From Desulfovibrio piger (GTDB taxonomy: Bacteria; Desulfobacterota; Desulfovibrionia; Desulfovibrionales; Desulfovibrionaceae), in NCBI RefSeq assembly GCF_951793255.1, contig NZ_OX636706.1, forward strand, positions 2,226,001-2,290,000: DNA of 64,000 nt, written 5' to 3'. Position 1 is the stretch's first letter, and every line of letters starts with the position of its first letter. Made by a program: the position numbers and the translations under genes. The notes beneath the pieces were generated by a model that was given only the letters and a program-made list of their open reading frames with translations, was not told where the DNA came from and searched no databases. Of this stretch, positions 53,201 to 62,101 are shown piece by piece.

Positions 53201-54454
53201 GCTGGCGATAGCCGCCGTCGTGGGATCAAGCTCCACGGCCAGAAAACGCGCATTGAACTCTTCCGGGCAAAGGCCGATAAAATTACCGATGCCCGCCGAC
53301 GGTTCAAGGACATTCAGTTTTTTCCCGGAACCGACGCCCAGCCGGGAAAGTCCCTGATACATGGCCCGGATGACGGTTTCCGAAGTGTAATGCGCATCCT
53401 GGGTGGAACGGCGGGCGGCAGCATAATCACCCGGAGAAAGAATCCCTTGCAGCTCCCGATATTCTGCCGCCCACTGCTCATTCTTCGCATCAAAGACCTG
53501 CGGCAGGCCACCCCAGCCGACAAAGCGCACCAGCGTCTTCTTCTCTTCCGGGGTGGCCAGTTTTACGCCGCCAGCCTGTAGCTGTTGCAACAGGCGAATG
53601 GCGGCCACATTGTCCGCGTATTTGCTTTTTGCGCCGCCGACGCCGAGACGGTCTTCCGGCGTTATGCGGTAGTTGGCAGGTTCAGTTCCACCCCGCAGCT
53701 CTCCAGAATTTCCCAATCCGACATCCCCCTCAGGCTCGCCTGCCGGGCTGTCTCGCTGCACAGAATCCTTCTCTCCAGAGATTGCTGCTGATCGAGGCGA
53801 ATCATCAAGTCGAGATTGTCTCTCGCTTCCAGCTTCTTCAGTTCGTCCGGGCAGTTCAGCGCCCAGCGATCCAGAATCAAATAGGCTGAATTGGGAAATC
53901 CCCCCGTCTTTACTTCCTCTATTGTTTCCGGCTTGAGTACGGTTCTTGCGATGTCCAGCGGGTTTGTCGGCTTGTCCAGCATGTTGTCGCTCCAAAGAAG
54001 GGGAATGTTGTTGTCTGAAGGCTGCAACTTCCTGAATCGTCAGGAAGTTGTGGTTATTTTGCAGGAACAGTTCTTCCGGGGTGCTGCCGTCTCCGTCAAC
54101 GGTCTGCATGAATTCGGGATTACGGCTGTACATCCGTACCCCGTTTTCCATTTCATATACCGTCTCTCCGCGTCCGTTGAGGCCAAGCGGTCTCATCGTT
54201 TTCGGAGAATCGCCGAGCAGCTCGAACCAGCCTCTGGAAGGCCTGGTCTGCCTGTCTTCCTGAATGTTCTGTTGGTCTGATGCGGGAATAACGCTTGCAG
54301 GCCGCTGTTCATCCCTTGGAAAAGACGCCGACTGCGCCTCTTCCCGCATGTCATCCTGAATATTTTCTTTTCGTATCTGCTCAATATGATGCACCATCGC
54401 ATCGAACAGAGACATCTGGCGGGGATCATGGGTCTGCTTGCGTCGTCTGGCCAT
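50219..54454 (-). pseudogene. 5' part of the giant methylase-helicase gene (DarB-like), interrupted by the mobilizable element
   Basis: About 1356 native codons: a Gln-rich leader, a methyltransferase domain with motif I VLEPSAGIGNF and NPPF catalytic motif (IIGNPPFGQQ) around residues 380-470, a helical region, and helicase lobe 1 with LRPHQKDVVWRAI, Walker A HVVGAGKTMA and Walker B LFVDESHEFKN. Native sequence ends at ELDATGVNYKL at attR; about 56 residues of element-derived tail follow. With the 3' half it would be about 2000 residues, the size and domain order of large MGE methylase-helicases such as P1 DarB, which protects DNA from type I restriction. Start ATG 54454 follows GAGGGA. Confidence 0.85.
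50376..50389. repeat. attR of the integrative mobilizable element
   Basis: AGTTTGTAGTTTAC; partner of attL at 36144 (see there). It lies at the last native codons (V-N-Y-K-L) of the 5' half of the giant gene. Confidence 0.75.
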
Positions 54455-54510
54455 CACTTTCGTCCCTCAAGGCGCAGGAAGCGAAAGCGCGTGGCGCGCC
54501 CTGTCGATTC

Positions 54511-54684
54511 CTATTCGCCGGAATTCTGTCTGGGCGCGACTGTCAGCTTTGCGGCATTTTCCACAACAATGCGCCCGTTTTCTTCATAAAAAACGACTTT
54601 ATCCCCTTCCTGCACCTCAAGTTTTTTCCTGATGGCCAGGGGCAGGGTTATCTGTCCGCGAGACGTTACCTTGGCAATTTCCAT
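54511..54684 (-). CDS. AbrB/MazE/SpoVT-type transcription factor or antitoxin
   Basis: A 57-residue protein: MEIAKVTSRGQITLPLAIRK, then KLEVQEGDKVVFYEENG. This is the swapped-hairpin AbrB fold used by MazE-type antitoxins and regulators. No toxin gene is adjacent: the next gene downstream (57 bp) is the giant methylase-helicase. It probably controls its own operon. An inverted repeat ATTTTCA-T-TGAAAAT (54714-54728) lies 30 bp upstream of the start and is a candidate operator. Confidence 0.8.
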   Translation of the reverse strand: MEIAKVTSRGQITLPLAIRKKLEVQEGDKVVFYEENGRIVVENAAKLTVAPRQNSGE

Positions 54685-54769
54685 GACCTTTTCTCCCTGA
54701 ATCTTACTTAAAAGATTTTCATTGAAAATAAGATTTACAGGGAGAAAAGGCAGGTGTCAACGGGAAGGG

Positions 54770-57700
54770 TCACATCAGGGCTTCATGCAGCAGACCATGC
54801 GTAATCATCTCAACGATACGCTCCCCGGCTTCCGCATCCCCGGAACGTGCCCTGTCGGCAAGTTCCAGAGCATGGCGAAGCTGCGCTGCCGTAAAATCGC
54901 AGGCAGGGAAACGGATTCCTTGCAGCACATAGGTAGGCGTCGAAGTGATGCGGGAACGCGCGGCAAACATATCCGCGCTTACCAGCGTGGACGCCTTGCG
55001 CAGGGCGTCTCCAAAGGCTTCTGGCGCAATGGCCGCTTCCTGCAGCGCCGCTTGAAGGATGCCTTCATAGGGGGCGGGAATCCCTAGTTCCGTTCTGGGA
55101 ACAACAGCATCCCAGAACCGATGCGCGGCATTGACTGAAAAGCTGTGCAAGGCCTCATAGCAGAGCGCCTTTTTCAGGGATTCTCCATAGGCCTCTGCGG
55201 GCGCATGGCGCACCACAATGCACAGATTGATATCTTCGCGCTGTGCCCTGATGACTTCCTGAATGCCGCAGTAGGAGGTAGAGTAGGGGCGCGTTATCCG
55301 GTCTGGATGCACTACCCCTCTCTCCGAACCGTGCTTGCACCTTTCGATGCACACGGCTCTCACGGATGCCTCCTTGCTTTGGCTCGCCAATAGGGAAGGT
55401 CACGGCGGTGAAGCTCATTGTGGCAATCAACACAGAGAACCATGGTCTTTCGACGCATGGCGCACATCATTTGTTGCCACAGTTGCTTCTTTCCCTGTAC
55501 ATCCTTCAGAGCTTTAATGTGATGAACCTCCATATATCCCCCTGTTTTCCCACAATATTCGCAGGTGTTTGCATTTAATCGCTGCACCAATTCTGAACGA
55601 GTCATTGTGAATCGTGTAGTATCCCAAGGAGTATCCACATTAGAATTATGGATTTTTGGAGGTTCATGGTCTTTCAACCTGAAAAGCCTGTAGGATTTTG
55701 GAATTCCGTTGATATTTACCTTCAGTTCATATCCAGATTGAGCAGATAGTTTCATTTTACGAGCTACTTTTCCTATGGAACTCTTGTGCTTATGAGAGAG
55801 TGTTGCAAAGAAACTCCATTGGGCTAGACCAATAACTCTTTGCAGAGCTGTTTTGTAGCCTTGAGCAAGGGAATAATAATTTGCTAATCCTCTCATTTCC
55901 GCATTATATGTCATCAATATTTCCACATCGCTACGCCGTAACAATGCAGGACGACTTTTTGGGCGGAATATTGCCATATCTCCATAGCCATTTTTACTCG
56001 CGTATTGGAACATCTTTTCAGATGGAATGTGGAGCTGCATTTTTTCTGAAATTGTCCTTCGATTACAAGTTCCCTTTCCCCATGCAATTTTTGTCGTCTT
56101 TGTGCTTGTGTATGTCTTTATATCATACCCAAGAAATCTAACTCCATCATTTGCATCTGCGATACAAGTTTTCTCTTCAGACACTTCAAGCAGAAGAACA
56201 TTATTTATATATTCCTTCACTTGTAGCATTACTGATTCAGCTTCTTTGCGTGTACCAATGACTCCAATGATGAAATCATCAGCATACCTAACGTAACGAA
56301 GCCTCCTATATTCAGAGTCAACGTGTAATCTGGAATTGATAACTCGCATTTTTTTCTGTATCTCTCGGCGTTCGCGTAGTATCTCCTTGCGGGCATCATT
56401 CAAAGGTTTGCCTTCTTTGAATTTCTGCCTAAGCTCTCTAAGCTCACGATTGATTATAATCATCTGCCTACACAGCTTTTTGTAATCGGGATTATCCTTT
56501 CGTCTTTCACCTTTGTTGAATTGGCAAATCATATCTTCCATAAACGTATCAAGTTCATGAAGGTATATGTTAGCTAATATTGGTGAAATGACGCCACCTT
56601 GTGGTGTCCCACTCCATGTAGCATTGTATTTCCAATCTTGAGCGTATCCAGCTTTGAGCATTTGACGAATAATATGAATTATGCGCTTGTCATCAATCTT
56701 CTTCTCCAGAAATTCAATCATCTTATTATGATTGATATTGTCAAAGAATCCTTTGATATCAAACTCAATAATCCACTTCGTTCCGTTCCAGACGTTTTTT
56801 ACCTGTCGCAAAGCAGAATGACAGGATTTTCCCGGTCTGAATCCATGAGAATTTTCAGAGAAAATAGGCTCATAGATTTGCTCAAGAAGGATTCTGACCA
56901 CTTCTTGCACCAGTTTGTCGTCTCCGGTTGGAATACCGAGAGGACGCAACTTTCCATTCTTTTTGGGAATGTATGTGCGCCGTACAGGTTTCGGACAATA
57001 TTCACGCCTTGCCAACAGCCCAATCAAATGGTTCACCCTTTCTTCGGAGAACCCATCAAGCGTATTTCTATCTACGCCCTTTGTTATGGCTCCCTTGTTA
57101 GAGTATATGTTGGCATAGGCTTGCTTCCACAGAACTTCAGGGTTGGTCGCCAGCCTGAACAGGCCATTGACCCTTCTTCCACTCATGGAAACCTTTGCAA
57201 TGGAATTCATAGCCTTTATCGTAGTTTCTGTTCGCATTAGCGCAACCTACTTATGACTTGTAATTCCGACATCCATAGCTCCCTTCCCCCACATATTTCC
57301 GGCTTTCGTCGCATTCCTGCTTTACTTATACCGTAATTGCGGACCGATTGGATACGTTCTGCCATTGTCATTACAACATGACTTTGGGTACTACGGAGCC
57401 TCCGTTGCCATACAGGTTGTCTTTTATAACAAACCAGCTTAGGCAATCCTGTGTTTATCTGTAAGTAAAGATACGTCATGGTTAGGTGCCCTTTTCGTCT
57501 TTTCATCCCTATTGGGAAGTGCCATGAGGCAGCAAATTATGACAGATAGAATGCCAGTCCATCATATACCTCATTACAACGTCTCAATCACCTTTTCTTC
57601 GTTGTTATAGAAACCAAATATTGCTCAGACTAGGGTTCAGGCAATTCAGCTTTCACCATACATGACTTGCACTTGCATAAGACTATGACCGGTGATTGTC

Positions 57701-58103
57701 ATTCTTTGTGCCTTTTCCAGAGATGCTATGTTCACGTTCCGCTTTCGCAGTTTCAGCTTTTACAAGCACCGCTAACTCTGGCGTGCATGGAATCTATTTG
57801 CAATTCCAGGGTATTCAACCCACTTCCCTTACAAACTTACACAGCGCACCATTCAAGATTGGCCCAGTATTCGACGACTTCCCCCTGAATGCCGTCCACG
57901 GGCCTGCCGTCAAGACAGCGTCTGCCGGAAAGATCGGACAAGGCCGGAGGCGGCAGGGCCAGGTCCTTTGCAAGCTCCGTTCGTACTCCGGCCTCCACGG
58001 CAACACGATCCGACATCGGCGTTCCGGCCCGAAGCGACGACACAGGCAACACGAAAGAACAGGCAATCGCCAGTATGAACAACACATTACAGAGCGGATG
58101 CAT
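54770..58103 (-). CDS. Thiol-disulfide interchange protein (TrbB/DsbG-like), interrupted by a group II intron
   Basis: Exon 1 is 58103-57850 and exon 2 is 55277-54770. Joined they give a 253-residue frame: signal peptide (CNVLFILAIACSFVLPVSS), then VVEYWANLE, then CSYCGIQEVIRAQ, then TPTYVLQGIRFPAC near the C-terminus (the cis-Pro loop of thioredoxin folds). The active site CxxC is C-S-Y-C, and its first codon TGC is split TG/C by the intron. In IncI plasmids the trbA-trbB-trbC genes include such a protein, which folds disulfide-containing transfer proteins in the periplasm. AGGAGG precedes ATG 58103. Function depends on splicing. Confidence 0.85.
55315..55365 (-). ncRNA. Group II intron domain V (and start of VI)
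   Basis: GAGCCGTGTGC-ATCGAAAGGTGC-AAGCACGGTTC reading leftward is the diagnostic domain V hairpin with its bulge (AGC-type catalytic region), followed by GGAGAGAGGGG. It is the catalytic core of the ribozyme. Confidence 0.85.
55360..57237 (-). CDS. ltrA: Group II intron-encoded reverse transcriptase/maturase with HNH endonuclease
   Basis: A 625-residue LtrA-like protein. RT fingers-palm: RTYIPKKNGKLRPLGIPTGD, then ENSHGFRPGKSCHSAL, FDIKGFFDNI, GTPQGGVISPILANIYL, and the catalytic YADD in VRYADDFIIGVIG. Maturase domain X follows (LMTYNAEMRGLANYY). The C-terminal HNH nuclease has two Cys pairs: TCEYCGKTGGYMEVHHIKAL and CVDCHNELH. All parts are intact, so splicing and retrohoming are plausible. 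Confidence 0.95.
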   Translation of the reverse strand: MRTETTIKAMNSIAKVSMSGRRVNGLFRLATNPEVLWKQAYANIYSNKGAITKGVDRNTLDGFSEERVNHLIGLLARREYCPKPVRRTYIPKKNGKLRPLGIPTGDDKLVQEVVRILLEQIYEPIFSENSHGFRPGKSCHSALRQVKNVWNGTKWIIEFDIKGFFDNINHNKMIEFLEKKIDDKRIIHIIRQMLKAGYAQDWKYNATWSGTPQGGVISPILANIYLHELDTFMEDMICQFNKGERRKDNPDYKKLCRQMIIINRELRELRQKFKEGKPLNDARKEILRERREIQKKMRVINSRLHVDSEYRRLRYVRYADDFIIGVIGTRKEAESVMLQVKEYINNVLLLEVSEEKTCIADANDGVRFLGYDIKTYTSTKTTKIAWGKGTCNRRTISEKMQLHIPSEKMFQYASKNGYGDMAIFRPKSRPALLRRSDVEILMTYNAEMRGLANYYSLAQGYKTALQRVIGLAQWSFFATLSHKHKSSIGKVARKMKLSAQSGYELKVNINGIPKSYRLFRLKDHEPPKIHNSNVDTPWDTTRFTMTRSELVQRLNANTCEYCGKTGGYMEVHHIKALKDVQGKKQLWQQMMCAMRRKTMVLCVDCHNELHRRDLPYWRAKARRHP

Positions 58104-59862
58104 GACTGGCCTCCTGAGATATTTGAAGAAGCTGGGGGATTCGCAGCTGCGCATTTTTCAGGGGAGGATTGGCAAAGAACATATCCCCGCGAACAATCTG
58201 TCCGTTGAAGATGAAATGTGCCTCGCCTTCGATCTGCTCCTGCAAATCCCGCAGGACGACGCGGTCTTCCATCTCCACCGTTGTGGCGTTGGCATCCCGA
58301 TATTCAGGACTGATTTTTTCATCAATGCTGTAGCCGGTGGTGCGGAGAACAGTGCTTTGTCCGGCTTGTCCGCGCAGCAATTCCCAGGTTTTCTCGGCAT
58401 CCTGCATCTTCATGAAGATTTTGACGCAGGTATTGGCAACCATCTGCTGCGCCCCCTTCTGGTCAGCTTCAAGGATGCCCGCATAATCCTGACTGGCCAC
58501 AATGGCGGCGATGCCCAGCCCGCGTCCCTGAGTGAGGACAACTTCAAATCCGGGAGTGACAATGGCCGCATACTCGTCCACGATGCAGAGGTAAGGCCCT
58601 ATGCCTATGGTATCTGTGGGCAGAGACTCCAGCACATCGGCGGCATTACCTTCGATACGCGCCCCAAGACCCACGGAACAGGCATTGCGAATGGCGGAAA
58701 GACTGATTTTTCCGAGGCTCTCAAGTTCGGCGGGAGCCTTTTCCAGAGAAGGCAGGGGAACAACCAGAATCCGGCGCTGCATGATGGCATCAGCAAAGTC
58801 CACTTCTCCATCTTCCACGCCATAGATATGGGAATAGGTATCCGTCAGACTGGCCAGCGTCTTGCCGAAATATGACTGGGCGTAGCCGAACTGCTCCGCA
58901 AAGGACGGCGGCTGATCCTTCAGCTCCCGTCCGGCAATCCAGCTGGTGCTTCCCAGAGCTGCCTGAATGGAGGCGCGGGATTCCTCGTCCAGCTCCGGGC
59001 GCATGGCCAGCTCTACGCACTTTTCCAGCGTCAGCGTCTCACGGAGGACTCTGGTGGAGAGCTTGATCAAGCCCTTGTCGCGCAAATCCACCAGCGCATA
59101 CATGATGCCGGTGATCAGAGTCTGCGCCTTGTCGGCAAAGATGCTGTTTGCTCCATCCGAAACCGACATCAGGGAGACAAGAAGCTGGGTCAGGCCCTCG
59201 GCACTGCCGAATGTGAAGGGATTGTTCGTGTTTGACAGCCGTTCCGGCGTCTTATCCCGTGTTTTGCCGCTGGTGCTGTAGTTGAGAACCCGGAAATCAT
59301 CGTCACGTCCCAGAAAACGCGCCATCTGCCAGAGTTGCACAGGGAGTTTGGCGCTCGATTTGGGATCGATGTAAAAAAGGCCGCTTCCTGTGGCCAGCGC
59401 ATTGTAGGAAAGCGAGACAAGCGTTTCCGTCTTGCCGGAACCGGTTGTGCCGAACAACAGGCAGTGCGTGAGAATATCCTTGGCTTTCAGCCAGAGTTCC
59501 TGCCCGTCCTGCGTGCGATTGCCCAGAAAGAAGATTCCTTCCGGCGCAGCGTATCCGCGCCGTCCGGGCAAGGGATCGCCCCAATCCTTTCCCCTTTGTC
59601 CCAGCGGCATACGAAAGGGCAGATGCTCTCTGGGGATGGCACAGCGCCGGGCGGCAAAGAAAGCCATGCCCACACAGAAGAGCGGGATGGCATAGCCGGG
59701 AAAGAGGACAAGACACAGCCCGGCCGCACAAAGACCGCCGGTCTGAACCTGTCTCAGCTTGAGCATATCGTTCAGACGCTGCAAGGGAGAGCGCACATCC
59801 CGAAGGAGCTGTTTGCGCTCCTGGGTTTCATGATCTTCAAGACCGCGTATTTTTCTGGTCAT
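58087..59862 (-). CDS. Type IV coupling protein, DotL/IcmO/TrbC type
   Basis: A 591-residue membrane ATPase. Two N-terminal TM segments (TGGLCAAGLCLVLFPGYAIPL..., about 45-70), Walker A LLFGTTGSGKTETLVSL near 130-146, YLCIVDEYA (Walker B) near 420, and QGRGLGIAAIVASQDYAG. The EGIFFLGNRTQDGQELW start of the ATPase domain and gene order identify the DotL (Dot/Icm) or TrbC (IncI R64) subfamily rather than VirD4. It links relaxosomes to the transfer channel and could also serve the mobilizable element. It overlaps the start of the trbB-like gene. Confidence 0.85.
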   Translation of the reverse strand: MTRKIRGLEDHETQERKQLLRDVRSPLQRLNDMLKLRQVQTGGLCAAGLCLVLFPGYAIPLFCVGMAFFAARRCAIPREHLPFRMPLGQRGKDWGDPLPGRRGYAAPEGIFFLGNRTQDGQELWLKAKDILTHCLLFGTTGSGKTETLVSLSYNALATGSGLFYIDPKSSAKLPVQLWQMARFLGRDDDFRVLNYSTSGKTRDKTPERLSNTNNPFTFGSAEGLTQLLVSLMSVSDGANSIFADKAQTLITGIMYALVDLRDKGLIKLSTRVLRETLTLEKCVELAMRPELDEESRASIQAALGSTSWIAGRELKDQPPSFAEQFGYAQSYFGKTLASLTDTYSHIYGVEDGEVDFADAIMQRRILVVPLPSLEKAPAELESLGKISLSAIRNACSVGLGARIEGNAADVLESLPTDTIGIGPYLCIVDEYAAIVTPGFEVVLTQGRGLGIAAIVASQDYAGILEADQKGAQQMVANTCVKIFMKMQDAEKTWELLRGQAGQSTVLRTTGYSIDEKISPEYRDANATTVEMEDRVVLRDLQEQIEGEAHFIFNGQIVRGDMFFANPPLKNAQLRIPQLLQISQEASHASAL

Positions 59863-59871
59863 AGAGCCACC

Positions 59872-61170
59872 TCAGTACTGTTCCTGCGCCAGAGTCTGAT
59901 CTTCATTAGCGTCATATTCGGGATCGTCTTCGGCTTTGGAAAAAACGATTTCCGGCAAGGATGCGTCATGGGCGCCGGACATGGGAGGAATGAAAATCTC
60001 CGTCAGCCAGCCCTGGGCATTGAGCGCCGCCCTGAGACTGTGCACGACAGCGGCCACATGCGGCTCGGAAAGAGCCTGTCCGGCCTGTTCTTCCGCATGG
60101 TAATGCGCCCATGCGGCAGCCCCTTCCATCATGGCCGTGCGTCCCCCGCATTGGCAGAGCGCATACCAGAGGGGCCGATCCAGCGGACGCAGCCAGAGAA
60201 ATTGCGAATTGGCCAGCACCCCCTTGCGCCGTGCGCGGTACAGCAGGGCCATGAACCACGGCAGTTCAAAGGCCGCATGGCGGGAAAGGCAGCGCTCGGA
60301 GAGCAGCGCGTTATGCCGCTCCCAGAGTTCTTTCAAGCGATACTGGAAGGTTTTCTTTTGCAGAATGGAGCACGTCGCCCACTCTCCTTTTTCGACGTAG
60401 GACAGGGACATGGCATCCAGAATGGAGACACCGCTTTTTTTGTCCCCACCTGCGTATGCCAGAAACGCAACGGCCAGAGCCTGGCGGCATGGCGCAAGTT
60501 CCGCATAGTTCTCAAACGGTTTACCGAGTTGCGCCCGCAGCACCTCAAGCGTTTTTGCCTCGTCCAGACGGGCATTGCCCCAGACGGGAAGTTCCGTATC
60601 CGGGAGTCCGTCACGCAAGCCCTGTTCGGGGGAAAACGGCTGTCCGTCCGCATCAAGCAGCAGCCCCTGCTCCAGCGCAAACTGGCCAGGCGTGCGGGCA
60701 ATACGCCACAGTCCGCTATCAAAGGATTTCTGTGAAAGCAGATAGCTGCCACGCTCGACAACAGGCCACAGACAGGGGAAGGAGGCCGCATTGTTCTTCA
60801 GCAGACGATTCATGTTGAAACGACGAACAAGACGCCCGACACGGTCATGGAAAAAGACATGCAGGAAGCAAAGGGCAAGAATCAGTGCCAGCGGCCAGCG
60901 TATCCAGGAAGCGGAGTAATGCAGGATATGCCGCATTTGCTCCCAGTTCAGCGATGCCGGGTCTATGTCAGACAAGCGGGCGAGGGCTGTCCGGGCTTCT
61001 TCCGAAAAAGGCGCAAATATCTTGACCTGCGCCAGAGCCAGACGGAGCAGCGGCCCGTTGATACTGCCGCAGTGAGCAGCATACAATCCCGGAATGACGA
61101 CACAGAACAGAATAAGCAAGGCGCAGCACAGGAAGAGCAGATCATCCCTGTTATCGGAAGGCTGACTCAT
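59872..61170 (-). CDS. DotM/IcmP/TrbA-like transfer protein
   Basis: A 432-residue protein with AGGAGG before ATG 61170. TM helix LLFLCCALLILFCVVIPGLYAA, then a second near residue 100 (WPLALILALCFLHVFFHDRV), then a soluble domain (FALEQGLLLDADGQPF ... YGRKGVLANSQFLWL-type region). It forms the coupling subcomplex with DotL in Dot/Icm and IncI systems (TrbA-TrbC). The gene order DotM, DotL agrees. Its start overlaps the stop of the transglycosylase gene (ATGA). Confidence 0.8.
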   Translation of the reverse strand: MSQPSDNRDDLLFLCCALLILFCVVIPGLYAAHCGSINGPLLRLALAQVKIFAPFSEEARTALARLSDIDPASLNWEQMRHILHYSASWIRWPLALILALCFLHVFFHDRVGRLVRRFNMNRLLKNNAASFPCLWPVVERGSYLLSQKSFDSGLWRIARTPGQFALEQGLLLDADGQPFSPEQGLRDGLPDTELPVWGNARLDEAKTLEVLRAQLGKPFENYAELAPCRQALAVAFLAYAGGDKKSGVSILDAMSLSYVEKGEWATCSILQKKTFQYRLKELWERHNALLSERCLSRHAAFELPWFMALLYRARRKGVLANSQFLWLRPLDRPLWYALCQCGGRTAMMEGAAAWAHYHAEEQAGQALSEPHVAAVVHSLRAALNAQGWLTEIFIPPMSGAHDASLPEIVFSKAEDDPEYDANEDQTLAQEQY

Positions 61171-61685
61171 GGGCGCGCCTCCTGAAGGGATGGCAACATG
61201 GCAATTCCCCGGTGATGCAGCTTCTCCAGATTGGCCCGTACCCGCGCCATATAGGCATCCCGGTGATGGGGGGTTCTGGAGTGATATGCGCCGATGGCCT
61301 GCCAGATGTCTCCGGTACGCAGGTATTCCCTGCGCAGCAGCCAGGCTGCCGCATACGCATTGACGCAGCCGTCCTGAAGGACGGCTTCCGGGGCGATGCC
61401 CATTGCCGCCAGCGTATCGACATGAACCGTATTGACTTGAAACGGTCCCATATCCCATGTGCCATTGGTGTTGCGCAGAGCTTCGCCCGTCTTGCCGCCT
61501 TCTGTCGCAAGGATGCCAAACAGCGCGGCTGCAGGCAGACCTCCGGCACGGGCCGCATCAAGAACGCAGGCCGCCGTCAAGGGGCGTGTCTGCGGTAACG
61601 TGACTCTGGCGCGTTCGGCGGCACAGGAGATGCCCGCCAGGAAGCAAAGGGCCACAAGCGAAAAAAGCATGGCCGGCACCTTCAT
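61167..61685 (-). CDS. Lytic transglycosylase (SLT-type) of the transfer operon
   Basis: A 172-residue secreted protein with signal peptide LFSLVALCFLAGISCAAERA. SLT fold: FGILATEGGKTGEALRNTNG with the catalytic Glu, then WDMGPFQVNTVHVDTLAAMG, and AIGAYHSRTPHHRDAYMARV. It is comparable to PilT/TrbN-like pore-clearing enzymes of conjugation systems. The genes on both sides overlap by 4 bp, so it belongs to one tightly coupled operon. Confidence 0.85.
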   Translation of the reverse strand: MKVPAMLFSLVALCFLAGISCAAERARVTLPQTRPLTAACVLDAARAGGLPAAALFGILATEGGKTGEALRNTNGTWDMGPFQVNTVHVDTLAAMGIAPEAVLQDGCVNAYAAAWLLRREYLRTGDIWQAIGAYHSRTPHHRDAYMARVRANLEKLHHRGIAMLPSLQEARP

Positions 61686-62101
61686 TTGAGGCCCCCTTTC
61701 AGCTGGAGGAGAAATTCTCCGCTTGTGCCATAAACCTTGAAGGGGTTGTTACCGCCGATGCCGTTGACGCTGTTGAGCACCTGATTGTGGGCGTCATTGA
61801 CTTTCTGCTGGATCAGGGAATCCACCTGATTGCACATGCCCTCGATAAGCTGTTCTATGCCCGGCAGAGTGACGCCGAGATTGAAGGCATCGCCAATGTC
61901 ATTGACGCAGTCCAGACAGGTAGCCAGAGGTTTTCGTTCGGACTCAGGATCAGGAACAAGGGTGTTGTAGACATCCGTAATGCGCCCGTTTCGCTGCTGC
62001 ATGGCCGTGCCTGCAACGTCCTGAACATCCTGACACGACGAGGCAGGACAAGGAGAGGCGAAGGAAAGGCAGAGGACAGAAAGGAGAAGAATGCGCTTCA
62101 T
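61682..62101 (-). CDS. Small secreted conjugation-associated protein
   Basis: A 139-residue protein. ATG 62101 (GGAGCAGGAA upstream) opens a signal peptide MKRILLLSVLCLSFASPCPA. The mature part has Cys pairs (SSCQDVQDVAG, LATCLDCVND, GMCNQVD) and amphipathic helices (IEQLIEGMCNQVDSLIQQKV). Disulfides may need the nearby TrbB-like protein. No family is recognised. It overlaps topB and the transglycosylase gene. Confidence 0.6.
   Translation of the reverse strand: MKRILLLSVLCLSFASPCPASSCQDVQDVAGTAMQQRNGRITDVYNTLVPDPESERKPLATCLDCVNDIGDAFNLGVTLPGIEQLIEGMCNQVDSLIQQKVNDAHNQVLNSVNGIGGNNPFKVYGTSGEFLLQLKGGLK

Larger units (their letters stand above)
55278..57849 (-). mobile_element. Group II intron, 2.6 kb, with LtrA-type reverse transcriptase
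   Basis: Starts with GTGCGCTGTG at 57849 (consensus GTGCGMC-type) and ends with AC at 55278. It contains the ORF 57237-55360, a domain V (see separate entry) and a domain VI stem (GGGG ... CCCC at 55283-55315). Removing it restores the frame and the CxxC motif of the host gene exactly, which supports the borders. Confidence 0.9.

Noticed and set aside
54511-54684. AbrB-like gene as antitoxin of a toxin-antitoxin pair
   Set aside because: No toxin-sized gene adjoins it; the neighbours are the giant gene and the TrbB-like gene.
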